The notes beneath the pieces were generated by a model. That model saw only the letters and a program-made list of their open reading frames with translations. It ran no database searches and had not been told where the DNA came from. Source: Rhodocytophaga aerolata (GTDB taxonomy: Bacteria; Bacteroidota; Bacteroidia; Cytophagales; 172606-1). From it: DNA of 64,000 nt. The DNA lies in the NCBI RefSeq assembly GCF_030503435.1, contig NZ_JAUKPO010000005.1:310001-374000 (forward strand), in the 5' to 3' direction. This document shows positions 37,524-46,602 of this stretch, piece by piece; position 1 is the stretch's first letter; every line of letters begins with the position of its first letter. The position numbers and the translations under genes were made by a program.

Positions 37524-37623
37524 TAATTTTTCATCTACTGATCGCTTGCCTTGTATTCTCCGGGTACAATTTTATAAAAGGATTTTAACCCAGATTCTGG
37601 TAGCGCAAAACCCATCAAATAAG

Positions 37624-38019
37624 TTATTTGTGGTACTGTTCCTCTGAAACTTTCTCCATCCAATCGACGACTTTTCCATTGAGATTTTCCTGAATGGCAA
37701 TATGGGTCATCCCGGTTGTTGCGGTAGCCCCATGCCAGTGTTTTTCTCCCGGAGAAAACCATACTACATCACCCGGATGAATCTCTTCAACAGGGCCTCC
37801 TTCCCGTTGTGCCCACCCACAACCGGCTGTTACAATCAGGGTTTGGCCTAAGGGATGCGTGTGCCAGGCAGTTCTGGCACCGGGTTCAAATGTAACACTG
37901 GCGGCTGCTGCCCGTCTGTATTCATTGGCCGCAAACAAGGGATCTATCCGTACGGCACCGGTGAACCAGTCTTGTGGTCCTTTGCCTGAAGGCTGTGAAC
38001 CAACTCTTGTTATTTCCAT
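37624..38019 (-). CDS. Cupin-domain protein
   Basis: A 131-residue single cupin. Metal-binding motif 1 is [20 protein letters not shown] (His, His, Gln in place of Glu as seen in this subgroup) and motif 2 is [17 protein letters not shown]. Such proteins include TM1459-like and mandelonitrile-lyase-like members; activity cannot be predicted. Codon use is more GC-rich than in the adjacent fragments, as if recently transferred. It lies in a group of small redox-type genes with an SDR and an alcohol dehydrogenase. Confidence 0.9.
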   Translation of the reverse strand: MEITRVGSQPSGKGPQDWFTGAVRIDPLFAANEYRRAAAASVTFEPGARTAWHTHPLGQTLIVTAGCGWAQREGGPVEEIHPGDVVWFSPGEKHWHGATATTGMTHIAIQENLNGKVVDWMEKVSEEQYHK

Positions 38020-38158
38020 AGAATATGGTTATTACTTTTGGCAATTTCAATTTTACAATTTGCTCTTACATTATTTTCCTGTTGGCACAGGCATGAGAAA
38101 GGAGTTCTGCCAGGCATAATTTACCTTTCCCGTTGTTAAAAACTGTTTCTATCCTGTC

Positions 38159-38938
38159 TCAGGAATTGCCCTCTTCGAGCCGTACGCCTGTAATCTGTTC
38201 ACACAGGGCAAGGAATTTCTCTTGTATAGAAATATCCTTAGCTGCTGACAGATAATGCTCCTGTCTCTTATGGTGGAAATAGTGACCACTAACTCTGGCC
38301 TCAGGATCATTGCTTACCGCCAGCCATACCTGTGTCTCAAAACCTTTCTCCAGATTGTCAGGGGCTCCGGCCCCACCCATTCTGGTGGGTACCCAGCCAG
38401 GGTTCACGGCATTGGCATATACATCTGCCCATTTACGTGCCACAGCCATAGTCAGAATTACATCATGAAGTTTGGTATCAGAATAGCTTATATGGCTGCT
38501 TCCCTTTCGTGTGCCGACTGGTAAATTATCCAAATTAGGATTACCCTGGCGATGCATACCTGAACTTAGGTAGATGAGCCGTTTCGGCCTGTGCATTAAA
38601 CAGGTTAGTATATAAGGTGCCAGACTATTGACAGTAAACACTAAGGGCAAACCTTCTGCACCTACACTATTTCTGGCTACCTGATACACACCGGCATTGT
38701 GAATGACTGCATCGAAAATACCCAAAGCATTGGCTTTGGAGGCCAATACTTTGGTTTCCTCCATACTGGATAGGTCAGCTATGAGTACATTGGCTGCACC
38801 AGGTACGTTCTCTAACGCCTGTTTTCCCCGCGCTGCATTGCGGGCATGAAGCACTACCTGATGTCCCTGCTGAATGAATGCCTTTGCTGCCAGTTGCCCA
38901 AGACCATCCGCCGAACCGGTAATAAATACGCTTGCCAT
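38159..38938 (-). CDS. Short-chain dehydrogenase/reductase
   Basis: A 259-residue SDR. The cofactor motif is TGSADGLGQLAAKA, the NAG motif is VIHNAGVYQ, and the active site has YLSSGMH with the Tyr and Lys of YSDTKLHDV. The Arg in VVLHARN after strand two suggests NADP(H). The substrate is unknown. It sits between the cupin and the zinc alcohol dehydrogenase in the 37-40 kb accessory group. Confidence 0.92.
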   Translation of the reverse strand: MASVFITGSADGLGQLAAKAFIQQGHQVVLHARNAARGKQALENVPGAANVLIADLSSMEETKVLASKANALGIFDAVIHNAGVYQVARNSVGAEGLPLVFTVNSLAPYILTCLMHRPKRLIYLSSGMHRQGNPNLDNLPVGTRKGSSHISYSDTKLHDVILTMAVARKWADVYANAVNPGWVPTRMGGAGAPDNLEKGFETQVWLAVSNDPEARVSGHYFHHKRQEHYLSAAKDISIQEKFLALCEQITGVRLEEGNS

Positions 38939-39034
38939 ACATGACTATTTTAACAGATCACTTATAAAAAGTATGTTGTTTCTACTGCTTCACTCCGTAC
39001 TCTGCTGACTTACTTCTTTCGTATTCATTGCTCT

Positions 39035-40135
39035 CTATTTTTTCAGCGAAGCCATATCAATCACAAAGCGGTATTTGACACCCCCCTTCAACAGACGGTC
39101 ATAAGCTTCATTGATTTGCCCGATATTAATCATCTCAATATCTGAAACAATGTTGTGTTTGCCACAGAAATCAAGCATTTCCTGTGTTTCGGCGATGCCG
39201 CCAATCATAGAGCCGGCAAAGCTTCTCCTGGAAGGGATAAGACTGAATGCAGCCACCGGCAGCGGATGTTCCGGAGCTCCAACCAAAGCCAGTGAACCAT
39301 CCACGCGTAACAAGTTTAAATAAGCATTAATATCGTGCTGTGCGGACACGGCATCCAACACAAAATGTAGCTTGCCTGCATAGCGTTGCATTTGCTGTTC
39401 ATCTTTTGACAGCGCTACATCATCTGCACCAAGACGTTTGGCATCTTCCACCTTGGAAGGGGATGTAGTAAATACAATTACCTCCGCTCCCATGGCTTTT
39501 GCTAATTTAACGCCCATATGCCCCAAACCACCCAAACCAACCACACCCACTTTTTTGCCCGGACCTACTTTCCAGTGTTTCAGCGGTGAATATGTAGTGA
39601 TACCTGCACACAATAATGGAGCGGTAGCTGCCAGGTCGAGATTCTCGGGTACCCGCAAAACAAAAGCTTCATCCACCACGATGCTTTCTGAATAGCCGCC
39701 ATAAGTTTGGGTGCTCAGGTATTTATCAGGAGAATTATAGGTTTGGATATTTCCTTTTTCACAATATTGTTCCAGATCATCTTTGCAATACTGGCATTCA
39801 CGGCAGGAATCTACCAGGCAGCCTACCGCCGCCAGATCACCTGCTTTAAATTTTGAGACGTGACTTCCTACGCTGACAACTCTTCCCACAATTTCATGGC
39901 CTGGCACACAAGGGTAAATGGTTCCGTGCCATTCGTTTCTTACTGTATGCAGGTCGGAGTGGCAAACCCCACAATACAATATTTCAATTTCCACGTCATG
40001 TGGTGTCGGATTTCTTCGCTTAATAGATAATTGGTGCAAAGGAGCTTCTGCTGCCTCTGTACCAAATGCTTTTGCCTCTTTCGCTTTGATCGCACTTGTT
40101 TTTTCTGCTGTTGGGCTTTCTGTTTCCATAGTCAT
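39035..40135 (-). CDS. Zinc-dependent alcohol dehydrogenase (cinnamyl-alcohol type)
   Basis: A 366-residue MDR enzyme. The catalytic zinc ligands are in GVCHSDLHT and the His of VPGHEIVG; the structural zinc uses the four cysteines of DSCRECQYCKDDLEQYC. The cofactor loop is GVVGLGGLGHMGVKLAKAMG. This pattern matches YahK/AdhC-like NADP-dependent aldehyde reductases. It was probably gained with its neighbours: a remnant alpha/beta hydrolase lies just upstream and the SDR downstream. Confidence 0.95.
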   Translation of the reverse strand: MTMETESPTAEKTSAIKAKEAKAFGTEAAEAPLHQLSIKRRNPTPHDVEIEILYCGVCHSDLHTVRNEWHGTIYPCVPGHEIVGRVVSVGSHVSKFKAGDLAAVGCLVDSCRECQYCKDDLEQYCEKGNIQTYNSPDKYLSTQTYGGYSESIVVDEAFVLRVPENLDLAATAPLLCAGITTYSPLKHWKVGPGKKVGVVGLGGLGHMGVKLAKAMGAEVIVFTTSPSKVEDAKRLGADDVALSKDEQQMQRYAGKLHFVLDAVSAQHDINAYLNLLRVDGSLALVGAPEHPLPVAAFSLIPSRRSFAGSMIGGIAETQEMLDFCGKHNIVSDIEMINIGQINEAYDRLLKGGVKYRFVIDMASLKK

Positions 40136-40161
40136 AAGTTTTTAATTTCTAGGTTAAATTT

Positions 40162-40448
40162 CTACTGGTTTGCACCAACCACTTCATGGCTTTTTTCTTT
40201 TGGTGCTGCTTTTTTTAAATACCGGGTAAAGAAGGAGGTTAACTTATCTAATGGGATTACGTCCATTCTGTCGTATAAATCAACGTGACTGGCATTAGGA
40301 ACGATATACAGCTCTTTTGGTTGGGCGCCTTGCTTGTATGCATCTTCACTGAAGTAGCGGGAATGTTCCTGATGAGACATGCTGCAAAGGTTTTTCTACC
40401 CATGCAGCTGAGGGTAAAGAAAATCAAACTAATCAATAAGGGTTTCAA
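40162..40448 (-). pseudogene. Alpha/beta hydrolase with internal deletion
   Basis: From a TTG at 40448 the minus strand encodes a signal-peptide-like stretch (MKPLLISLIFFTLSCMGRK, ending TFAA). At about 40380 a different frame begins and gives 72 residues (EHSRYFSEDAYKQGAQPKEL, then IVPNASHVDLYDR with the catalytic-type His). That is the usual C-terminal end of a dienelactone-hydrolase-like secreted enzyme. The nucleophile and Asp regions are absent, so the gene seems to have lost its middle in one deletion. Confidence 0.6.
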
Positions 40449-41004
40449 ATTTTTTCATAAAAACTAAACCCTTCAAGAAGAAAGTGCAAACAAATAGAAG
40501 AAGGCAGCTTTTTAAAGAATGGATCTAAAACTTTTGATTCATAGAATGGGGTGCACTTATTTACCGTGAAATATTTTTTAAAAGACTGGGTTACTCTTTT
40601 CAATTTCTTCCATAAAAGCCAAAATCAGATTCATACTGGTTTAAAGGTTTAGGTTAAAAGTATACTGAAATTAGCGTTGTTTTTTTCCTGTATTTTTGCA
40701 ACACTCATTTCCAAGTGAAAACAATAAACAGAAAATATGTATAAGGGAGCCCGTAAGCTCCCTTAATTTTTTTGTGATGCATGTAGTCAGGTGATAACTT
40801 CATTCAGTAGCCCCTAATGTAAAAACTAAAGTTCTACATAACAGAATAAGCAGCTGTTTCATGCATGCCCTTGTCTATAAAAGCAACAGATAGCGTAATT
40901 ATACTCCAACAAACTTCAGTACACATCTATAGATGATAAGCTCGTACATGCATAAGCTGTTAGTGGCTAAATAAGCTTGGAATGACACCTGCAAGGCTGA
41001 GTTT
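40449..41004. other. Intergenic stretch holding a candidate RNA
   Basis: No protein gene on either strand in this 0.55 kb. The only structured part is the -7 box, hairpin and terminator at 40692-40771. The rest is AT-rich and featureless. Confidence 0.6.
40692..40771 (+). ncRNA. Candidate short RNA with promoter box and terminator
   Basis: An exact -7 box TATTTTTG (40692-40699) is followed by a small CACT / AGTG hairpin and then by a strong terminator AAGGGAGC-CCGTAA-GCTCCCTT (40743-40764) with seven T residues. The predicted transcript is about 65 nt. A ten-codon frame (MYKGARKLP) overlaps the terminator but is unlikely to be translated. No -33 TTG at the right spacing is clear, which lowers confidence. 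Confidence 0.4.
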
Positions 41005-42480
41005 TTATTCTCCCTGGCCTAAGGAAAAGCCCCTTTCTCCGTTAAATGTATAAAGGTTTTCTGTTTTAATAATTTCAAAACCGGCGGCGGCAATGGCTTT
41101 TTGCAGCGAAAGCAGCTTCGGAAATTCTATTGAAGCATAGCTCGGCTCTTCTTTTTCTGTGAGGGTTTCTGCTGCTACAAACCGGCATCTCCAGTGATCC
41201 GTACAGAAGGTTTCTTCGTGCCCCTGCGGATACACTTTTACGCCCCGGTTGGTAATCATCTTTAACTTCAGCCCCTCTGGTGTTAGTGCCGAAAGCCTGG
41301 TGCCTAACTCCTCAGGAGAAATCTGGTCATGGCAAATAAAAATATCTGATCCCACCAGTTGTTTGTGGCTCACAGGTCTTTTATACCTAGGGATTACAAA
41401 AGATCTGGCGGTGGCACTGCCGGAATTACTTCTTGGAAGAAGTGTTGGATATTTATTCAGATTCTCTATCACTGCATCTGCAAACTGCTGTGTGCCTACG
41501 TTGAGCTTACTTATACCTGGCCGGTAAATATCCGCTGTATGGATACCATTTTCAAGGGTGGCAAGCCAGGCATTTTGAATAGTACTGGCTACTTCCCGTT
41601 GCCCGATATGCATAAGCATCATAATGGCACCTTGCAATAAGCCGGATGGGTTGGCTATGTTTTTACCGGCAATATCGGGAGCAGATCCATGAATGGCCTC
41701 AAACATGGTGCAATGGTCGCCAATATTTGCTGAGCCGGCAAAACCCACAGAACCGGCAATTTGTGCCACAATATCCGAAATAATATCTCCATACAGGTTC
41801 AAAGTAACTACTACATCATACTTCTCTGGTTTATCAGCCAGCAGGGCTGCCCCGATATCTATGATCTGATGCTCTTTTGCTATTTCCGGATAGTGCGCAC
41901 CTATTTCCTGGAACACCTGATAAAACAACCCATCGGTAAGTTTCATGATGTTGTTTTTTGTCAGGCAGGTTACCTTTTTCCTGCCATAGGCTCTGGCATA
42001 TTCAAAAGCATAGCGGATTATCTTCTCGCACCCCGGGCGGGTAATTAGTTTGAGGCATTGCACGACATCTGCTGACTGCTGATGCTCAATACCGGCATAT
42101 ACATCTTCTTCATTCTCCCGGATAATTACCACGTCTAATTTAGGATGCTTCGTAGCAACAAATGGATGTAATGACAAACAGGGCCGTACATTGGCAAATA
42201 GTCCTAACGTCTTCCGGATGGTAACATTCAGGCTTTTGTAGCCAGTTCCCAGCGGGGTGGTTATAGGGGCTTTCAGGAAAACTTTTGTTTTTCTCAGGGA
42301 ACTCCATGCCTTTTGGTCAATTCCGGAGGTATTGCCTTGCAAGTATACTTTTTCTCCGATTTCAATCACTTCCGGAGAAATAGCCGCTCCGGCAGCATCT
42401 AGTATGCGGAGGGTAGCCTCCATAATTTCAGGTCCTATGCCATCTCCATAGGCAACTGTGATGGGTGTTTTTTGCAGCAT
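41005..42480 (-). CDS. icd: NADP-type isocitrate dehydrogenase
   Basis: A 491-residue enzyme of the longer Thermus-like class, with about 130 residues beyond the usual core. The N-terminal VAYGDGIGPEIMEATLRIL, the substrate motif SLNVTIRKTLGLFANVRP, and the metal/nucleotide region DIGAALLADKPEKYDVVVT followed by IHGSAPDIAGKNIANPSG are all present. It converts isocitrate to 2-oxoglutarate in the TCA cycle. Upstream on the same strand, 187 nt away, are a 92-residue gene and a bicarbonate permease gene; shared regulation is possible. I did not find a clear promoter of its own. Confidence 0.93.
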   Translation of the reverse strand: MLQKTPITVAYGDGIGPEIMEATLRILDAAGAAISPEVIEIGEKVYLQGNTSGIDQKAWSSLRKTKVFLKAPITTPLGTGYKSLNVTIRKTLGLFANVRPCLSLHPFVATKHPKLDVVIIRENEEDVYAGIEHQQSADVVQCLKLITRPGCEKIIRYAFEYARAYGRKKVTCLTKNNIMKLTDGLFYQVFQEIGAHYPEIAKEHQIIDIGAALLADKPEKYDVVVTLNLYGDIISDIVAQIAGSVGFAGSANIGDHCTMFEAIHGSAPDIAGKNIANPSGLLQGAIMMLMHIGQREVASTIQNAWLATLENGIHTADIYRPGISKLNVGTQQFADAVIENLNKYPTLLPRSNSGSATARSFVIPRYKRPVSHKQLVGSDIFICHDQISPEELGTRLSALTPEGLKLKMITNRGVKVYPQGHEETFCTDHWRCRFVAAETLTEKEEPSYASIEFPKLLSLQKAIAAAGFEIIKTENLYTFNGERGFSLGQGE

Positions 42481-42667
42481 ATGTATTTGATCAGGTTAAA
42501 TTTTACTGTTACTCAGGGTTTGTTAATTCGAATCTGTCCGGCTAAGGATGGCCTGTGTGTCGCAGAAAATGCGTTATTAAGCAGGTAAGTATTCAACATG
42601 TAGCCATAAACAAGCTTACCGGCATCCTTTATTTCCTTTGCGAGTTGCCTTCTTAGCAGGGGCTGTT

Positions 42668-42946
42668 TTATTTCTCTGAATGGCCTCCAATTACGCCTAA
42701 TCCATGTAGCTGGGCTAGGCTAACCTGCTCTATATGTTGCTCAAGCCGGTTGAGCCCTTTAAAAGAAATAATTTCTGTGACTTGCTTTTGTTCATTTAGA
42801 TGCATTTCAACAAAAAAATCGTTCACCGCATACAAGTGAAGCTCATTTGCATGGGTTGTATAACTCAACAGAAAGGTTGCCTTCTCGGTGAGATACTGTT
42901 TTTTTTGTTGCAGGGAAAGCAGCAGGAATTGAAAATAAGTGATCAT
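42668..42946 (-). CDS. Small unknown protein after the bicarbonate permease gene
   Basis: 92 residues, no membrane segment, mixed alpha/beta. It has a FLLSYTTHANELHLYAVNDF segment and a Gly/His-rich end. It follows the permease gene by 18 nt, the place where cyanobacterial sbtA operons carry the PII-like regulator sbtB, but this protein does not look like PII (no T-loop or ferredoxin-like pattern that I can see). The start is the first ATG after the permease stop. Confidence 0.6.
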   Translation of the reverse strand: MITYFQFLLLSLQQKKQYLTEKATFLLSYTTHANELHLYAVNDFFVEMHLNEQKQVTEIISFKGLNRLEQHIEQVSLAQLHGLGVIGGHSEK

Positions 42947-42964
42947 ACTCGTTCGTGGGTTAGA

Positions 42965-43981
42965 TTAGAAAGGTAGATAAGCCAGTAGTTGAGATAGCTG
43001 AGAAGAAAGACGTCCTGAGACATCTGTTTGAATGATAAACCAGTACAGCACCATGCCGATAGATATATTAAAGGGGAAGGCAACGCCCAGAGCCATGGGA
43101 ATATACAGTCCAGGATCGGCTTTAGGTGCAGCCATGCGCATAGCGGCAGGCACAGCAATATACGAAGCCCCGGCAGCCAGGATGGCAAACATAAAGCGGG
43201 TACCAGGGTCACTGGTTACCATAATGCTGGTAAGTGCTACCAGACAGCCGTTGCAGGCAGCAACCAGCATACCAAACAAGGGCAGATACCAGCCATATTT
43301 CCGGAATGAGGAGAAGCGCCTGGCTGTAACCATGCCCATTTCCAGGAGGAAAATAGCCAGAAATCCTTTGAATATATCAGTAGTGAATGGTTTGATTCCT
43401 TCTGCTTGTTTGGCATCTGCCAGATACCCGATCAGCAGGCTTCCCAGGATCAGAACCACGCTTCCGTTTGTAAAAGAATGGCCCAGAACTTTGCTTATGT
43501 TTACCTCCCCAGTTTCCGGCTTATCATATTTATTTATCAGAAAAACGGCGATGATAATGGCAGGTGATTCCATAAATGCCATAACTGCCACCATATATCC
43601 GCTAAAGGTATGCTGATACGTTTCCAGAAAAGAGGCAGCTGCTACAAAGGTTACCGCACTCACCGATCCGTAGGCAGCGGCAATAGCTCCTGCATCGGCC
43701 ACTCCCAGCCGCCTTCTGAGTAGATAAAATGTGTACAAGGGCACCAGGAAGGCAATTACTAACCCGAACAGAATAGCATACAAAATTTCCAGAGTAAATG
43801 TACTGTGTGCCAGTTCCTGCCCTCCTTTAAAGCCGATAGAAAGCAGCAGGTAGAGGGAGATAAATTTAATGCTGGCTGCCGGAATTTCCAGGTCGCTTTT
43901 TAAGGTAGCAGCCAGAATTCCCAAACCAAAAAACAGAAGGGTAGGATTTGTTAAATTACTGACAAATAAACCTAAGTCCAT
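42965..43981 (-). CDS. SbtA-type sodium-dependent bicarbonate permease
   Basis: A 338-residue membrane protein with about ten hydrophobic segments. It matches the SbtA/DUF897 family: an N-terminal NLTNPTLLFFGLGILAATLK, a GFKGGQEL motif, a mid-protein AYGSVSAVTFVAA and a late ASYIAVPAAMRMAAPKADPG, the inverted-repeat core that binds bicarbonate and sodium. In a heterotroph it may feed anaplerotic carboxylases. It is the first gene of a likely unit with the 92-residue gene and maybe icd, and is divergent from a LysR regulator. Confidence 0.9.
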   Translation of the reverse strand: MDLGLFVSNLTNPTLLFFGLGILAATLKSDLEIPAASIKFISLYLLLSIGFKGGQELAHSTFTLEILYAILFGLVIAFLVPLYTFYLLRRRLGVADAGAIAAAYGSVSAVTFVAAASFLETYQHTFSGYMVAVMAFMESPAIIIAVFLINKYDKPETGEVNISKVLGHSFTNGSVVLILGSLLIGYLADAKQAEGIKPFTTDIFKGFLAIFLLEMGMVTARRFSSFRKYGWYLPLFGMLVAACNGCLVALTSIMVTSDPGTRFMFAILAAGASYIAVPAAMRMAAPKADPGLYIPMALGVAFPFNISIGMVLYWFIIQTDVSGRLSSQLSQLLAYLPF

Positions 43982-44028
43982 GTGTTGAGCTATACTTGAG
44001 AAAGAGTGAATGTAAATGGGAATGGATT

Positions 44029-44042
44029 GGTAGCCTGCTACC
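44029..44042. repeat. Perfect palindrome upstream of the permease gene
   Basis: GGTAGC-CT-GCTACC, 47 nt upstream of the permease ATG. It could be an operator or a small leader hairpin; nothing more can be said. Confidence 0.4.
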
Positions 44043-44171
44043 TATTATTGGCTAATGTGGTTATGCCTATCATGCTTGGAATGGCTTTTAACTACATGCC
44101 AATAGTCCCATCGATCTTTTAAGGGCTGTACAAGGGTGGATTTGGTTGCCGGGGTTAGTATCATCTGAGTC

Positions 44172-44249
44172 ATAGTTTTTTTCTCAAAACTATAGAACCT
44201 TATTCATATATTTTTATTTATATTTGTTATGATATACATAAACAAATAT
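44172..44249. promoter_or_regulatory. LysR-type operator dyads and lysR -7 box
   Basis: Two dyads lie between the divergent permease and lysR genes. One is ATAGTTTT-N6-AAAACTAT (44172-44193). The other contains TATG-N5-CATA (44229-44241), the classic T-N11-A LysR form, extended outward by near-matching ATATTTG / CAAATAT arms (44220-44249). A perfect -7 box TATATTTG (44219-44226) for lysR overlaps the second dyad, so binding there would repress lysR itself. Confidence 0.6.
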
Positions 44250-44251
44250 TT

Positions 44252-45196
44252 ATGCATTATACCCTTCATCAGTTAAAGATATTTACGGTTGTAGCCAAGT
44301 ATAGTAGCATTACCCGTGCCTCCGAACAGCTGCACATGACGCAACCAGCGGTATCTATTCAGCTAAAGAACTTGCAGGATCAATTTGATATTCCTCTCAC
44401 AGAGACAATAGGCAGGAAGTTATATATTACTGAATTTGGGAGAGAACTGGTGACCATTGCTAGTTCCATACTTGCCAGCACCGATCAGATCAGCCAGCAA
44501 ATGCTGGCAAGAAAAGGGCTGCTGACAGGCAAGATCAAATTTTCAATCGTGTCTACCGGGAAGTACATTATGCCCTATTACCTAGCTCCCTTCTACAAGA
44601 AATACCCCACTGTGGAACTGGAAATGGACGTTACTAACCGCAGAGAAGTACTGAATGCCATGCAGGAGAATAAAACTGATTTTGCCCTGGTATCTATCCT
44701 GCCCGACCACCTGGAGGTAGAAGAGGAATTACTTATGCCCAATGCACTCTGGCTGGTAGCCGGAAGGGAATTCGTAGGTAAGCCAACGGAGAAGGCCGGC
44801 GACATATCCCTGTTGAAAGACATCCCTATTTTGTACAGGGAGAATGGATCTGCCACCAGAATTGTGATGGAAGAATACATGAGCAAAGTATCTGTCCGCC
44901 CATCTATAAAACTGGAACTCAGCTCTACGGAAGCCATCAAACAGGCAGTTATTGCCGGATTAGGAGCTTCTGTCTTATCGATCTACAGTTTACGTACAGA
45001 ACTGCAAACAGGAGATGTAAAACTGCTGCCCCTAAAAGGGTTTCCACTCTATGCCCACTGGCGGTTAATATGGTTAAAAGGAAAGAAATTTTCACCAGCC
45101 AGCCAGGCCTTTCTGGCTTCTATCCGAGAGAACAAAGTGTCGGTGTGGGATGCGCACTTTGCCTGGGCTAAGCAGTACCTTAATCAAGTTAGTTAA
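44252..45196 (+). CDS. LysR-family transcription regulator (CbbR/CmpR-like)
   Basis: A 314-residue LysR protein. The N-terminal winged helix-turn-helix reads LHQLKIFTVVAKYSSITRAS then LHMTQPAVSIQLKNLQ. The effector domain spans about 90-300 (GKIKFSIVSTGKYIMPYYLA). The HTH start resembles CbbR/CmpR, regulators of carbon fixation and bicarbonate uptake genes, and it is divergent from a bicarbonate permease gene, so it very likely controls that gene. The ligand is unknown; in cyanobacterial relatives it is a photorespiratory or carbon metabolite. Confidence 0.93.
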   Translation: MHYTLHQLKIFTVVAKYSSITRASEQLHMTQPAVSIQLKNLQDQFDIPLTETIGRKLYITEFGRELVTIASSILASTDQISQQMLARKGLLTGKIKFSIVSTGKYIMPYYLAPFYKKYPTVELEMDVTNRREVLNAMQENKTDFALVSILPDHLEVEEELLMPNALWLVAGREFVGKPTEKAGDISLLKDIPILYRENGSATRIVMEEYMSKVSVRPSIKLELSSTEAIKQAVIAGLGASVLSIYSLRTELQTGDVKLLPLKGFPLYAHWRLIWLKGKKFSPASQAFLASIRENKVSVWDAHFAWAKQYLNQVS

Positions 45197-45407
45197 GGCT
45201 GATGGTACTTACCTGTAAAAAACTGATGATGAACTGATGTTAGTATCAGCCGGATAAAATCTGCCAACTAATGTGTAATGAAAAATTTCCTTAAGAACAA
45301 AACACCCGTTTCAAAAGGGAAAAATAACACTACGTTAATTCAATAAAGTGTTTGCTTACTAACAACCAGGTTCAAGTAAAGGTATCCTGATAAGATTATC
45401 TTCCAGA

Positions 45408-46184
45408 TTACCCTAGCTGTCCCGAAAAGAAAAGAAAGGAGACTAAAGTTATCATCAACAAAGACCATTTCAGCAAGGATTTTTTGGTAGGTCTGGGCTT
45501 GGCCCATAGCAATTGAATTCCCAGGGGTAGCAGTGCCAGACAGAGTCCGCAAATTGCCAATAGTGAAACCCATGAACTGCCTTTAAGCACACCCATCATC
45601 AAGGCAGCCATTGAAGCTAACGCAATGGAGGAAAACCATCCAAATATACCTGACAGGTAAGCCCCAATGGCTAATACTATCCAGCCAAAGAAAATGCAGG
45701 CAGAGAGGGCTGACACAATATGGAAAGCTCCATAAGAACTAGCTACTAATTTAGTAGCCGCCTCCAGGTGTAAATTATCTACCAGTTGAAAAGCCATGTG
45801 ATCAATGCCTGCATGAAATGTACGGGCAAATAACCCAAGTATAACCATAGTACCTCCCCATAAGCCCCAAGCAGGTTTAACTTTACCTATTAAGTGAGTT
45901 AATGTGAGAATAGCCGGCCACAAAAACAGATTACCTGCCAGAAAAAGGCTATAGGAGGTTTGCATCAGGATAGGATATTGATCAAAAGCCTGTAGCTGTT
46001 GAGGAAAAAAGAAGTGGAACCGAAAGCGAAGCAAAGCACCGGCTAGCAACAGCAAGGGTGAAATGAGTAGCGAGACTGCTCCTACCCAACGGCCGGGAAA
46101 CCAGAACTCTTCGCTTGCTACTACTTTTTGCAAATTCTTCTTAGGGAAATACTTTGAAGAAAGTGTGGTGATGAGCCCTTCCAT
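45408..46184 (-). CDS. Multi-span membrane protein, unknown
   Basis: 258 residues with six to seven hydrophobic segments (for example VGAVSLLISPLLLLAGALL and MMGVLKGSSWVSLLAICGL). A conserved-looking FHAGIDHMAFQLVDN motif with two His lies between spans three and four. I recognise no family. The C-terminus has a basic stretch (KPRPTKKSLLKW) before the last span. Monocistronic as far as can be seen, convergent with lysR. Confidence 0.8.
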   Translation of the reverse strand: MEGLITTLSSKYFPKKNLQKVVASEEFWFPGRWVGAVSLLISPLLLLAGALLRFRFHFFFPQQLQAFDQYPILMQTSYSLFLAGNLFLWPAILTLTHLIGKVKPAWGLWGGTMVILGLFARTFHAGIDHMAFQLVDNLHLEAATKLVASSYGAFHIVSALSACIFFGWIVLAIGAYLSGIFGWFSSIALASMAALMMGVLKGSSWVSLLAICGLCLALLPLGIQLLWAKPRPTKKSLLKWSLLMITLVSFLFFSGQLG

Positions 46185-46602
46185 ATTTTTTGCAAGTAGT
46201 TGAAGACAGTAACTTTTATTGGAATAAGCAAGAATAACAACGCTTTATCAGAACCTAAAACACATAGGACGAAAAGCCCAAAAAATGTGACAGATGCAGC
46301 CTCCCCTTTAGAATTCTGGAAGTATTTATTGGTGAGTAAGTTAAATTGACTCCCTCCTTGCGGTAACCAAACTTAATTTTCTATTGTGTGGGTATTTAAG
46401 ACAGGGGCACACTATACATACTAGATAAGCAAGAACCCTTTGGCAAATTCTCAAACAGGAAACTAAGGGCTTTATTTATCGAAATAAGATAAGGCAACCT
46501 TGTGAGTATCTCCTGCGTCTCTTCTCCATCGTTACTCGCTGAGTAAAAAAGAACCACTACTGAATTTATGCCTGTGAAAGGGAGATATATAGCTAATTAT
46601 TT
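46185..46602. other. Intergenic region, nothing recognised
   Basis: 418 nt between divergent starts of the membrane protein and DUF72 genes. No gene, exact -7 box, strong dyad or terminator is visible. Confidence 0.6.

Noticed and set aside
40740-40766. Ten-codon frame MYKGARKLP
   Set aside because: It lies across a strong terminator stem, so translation is implausible.
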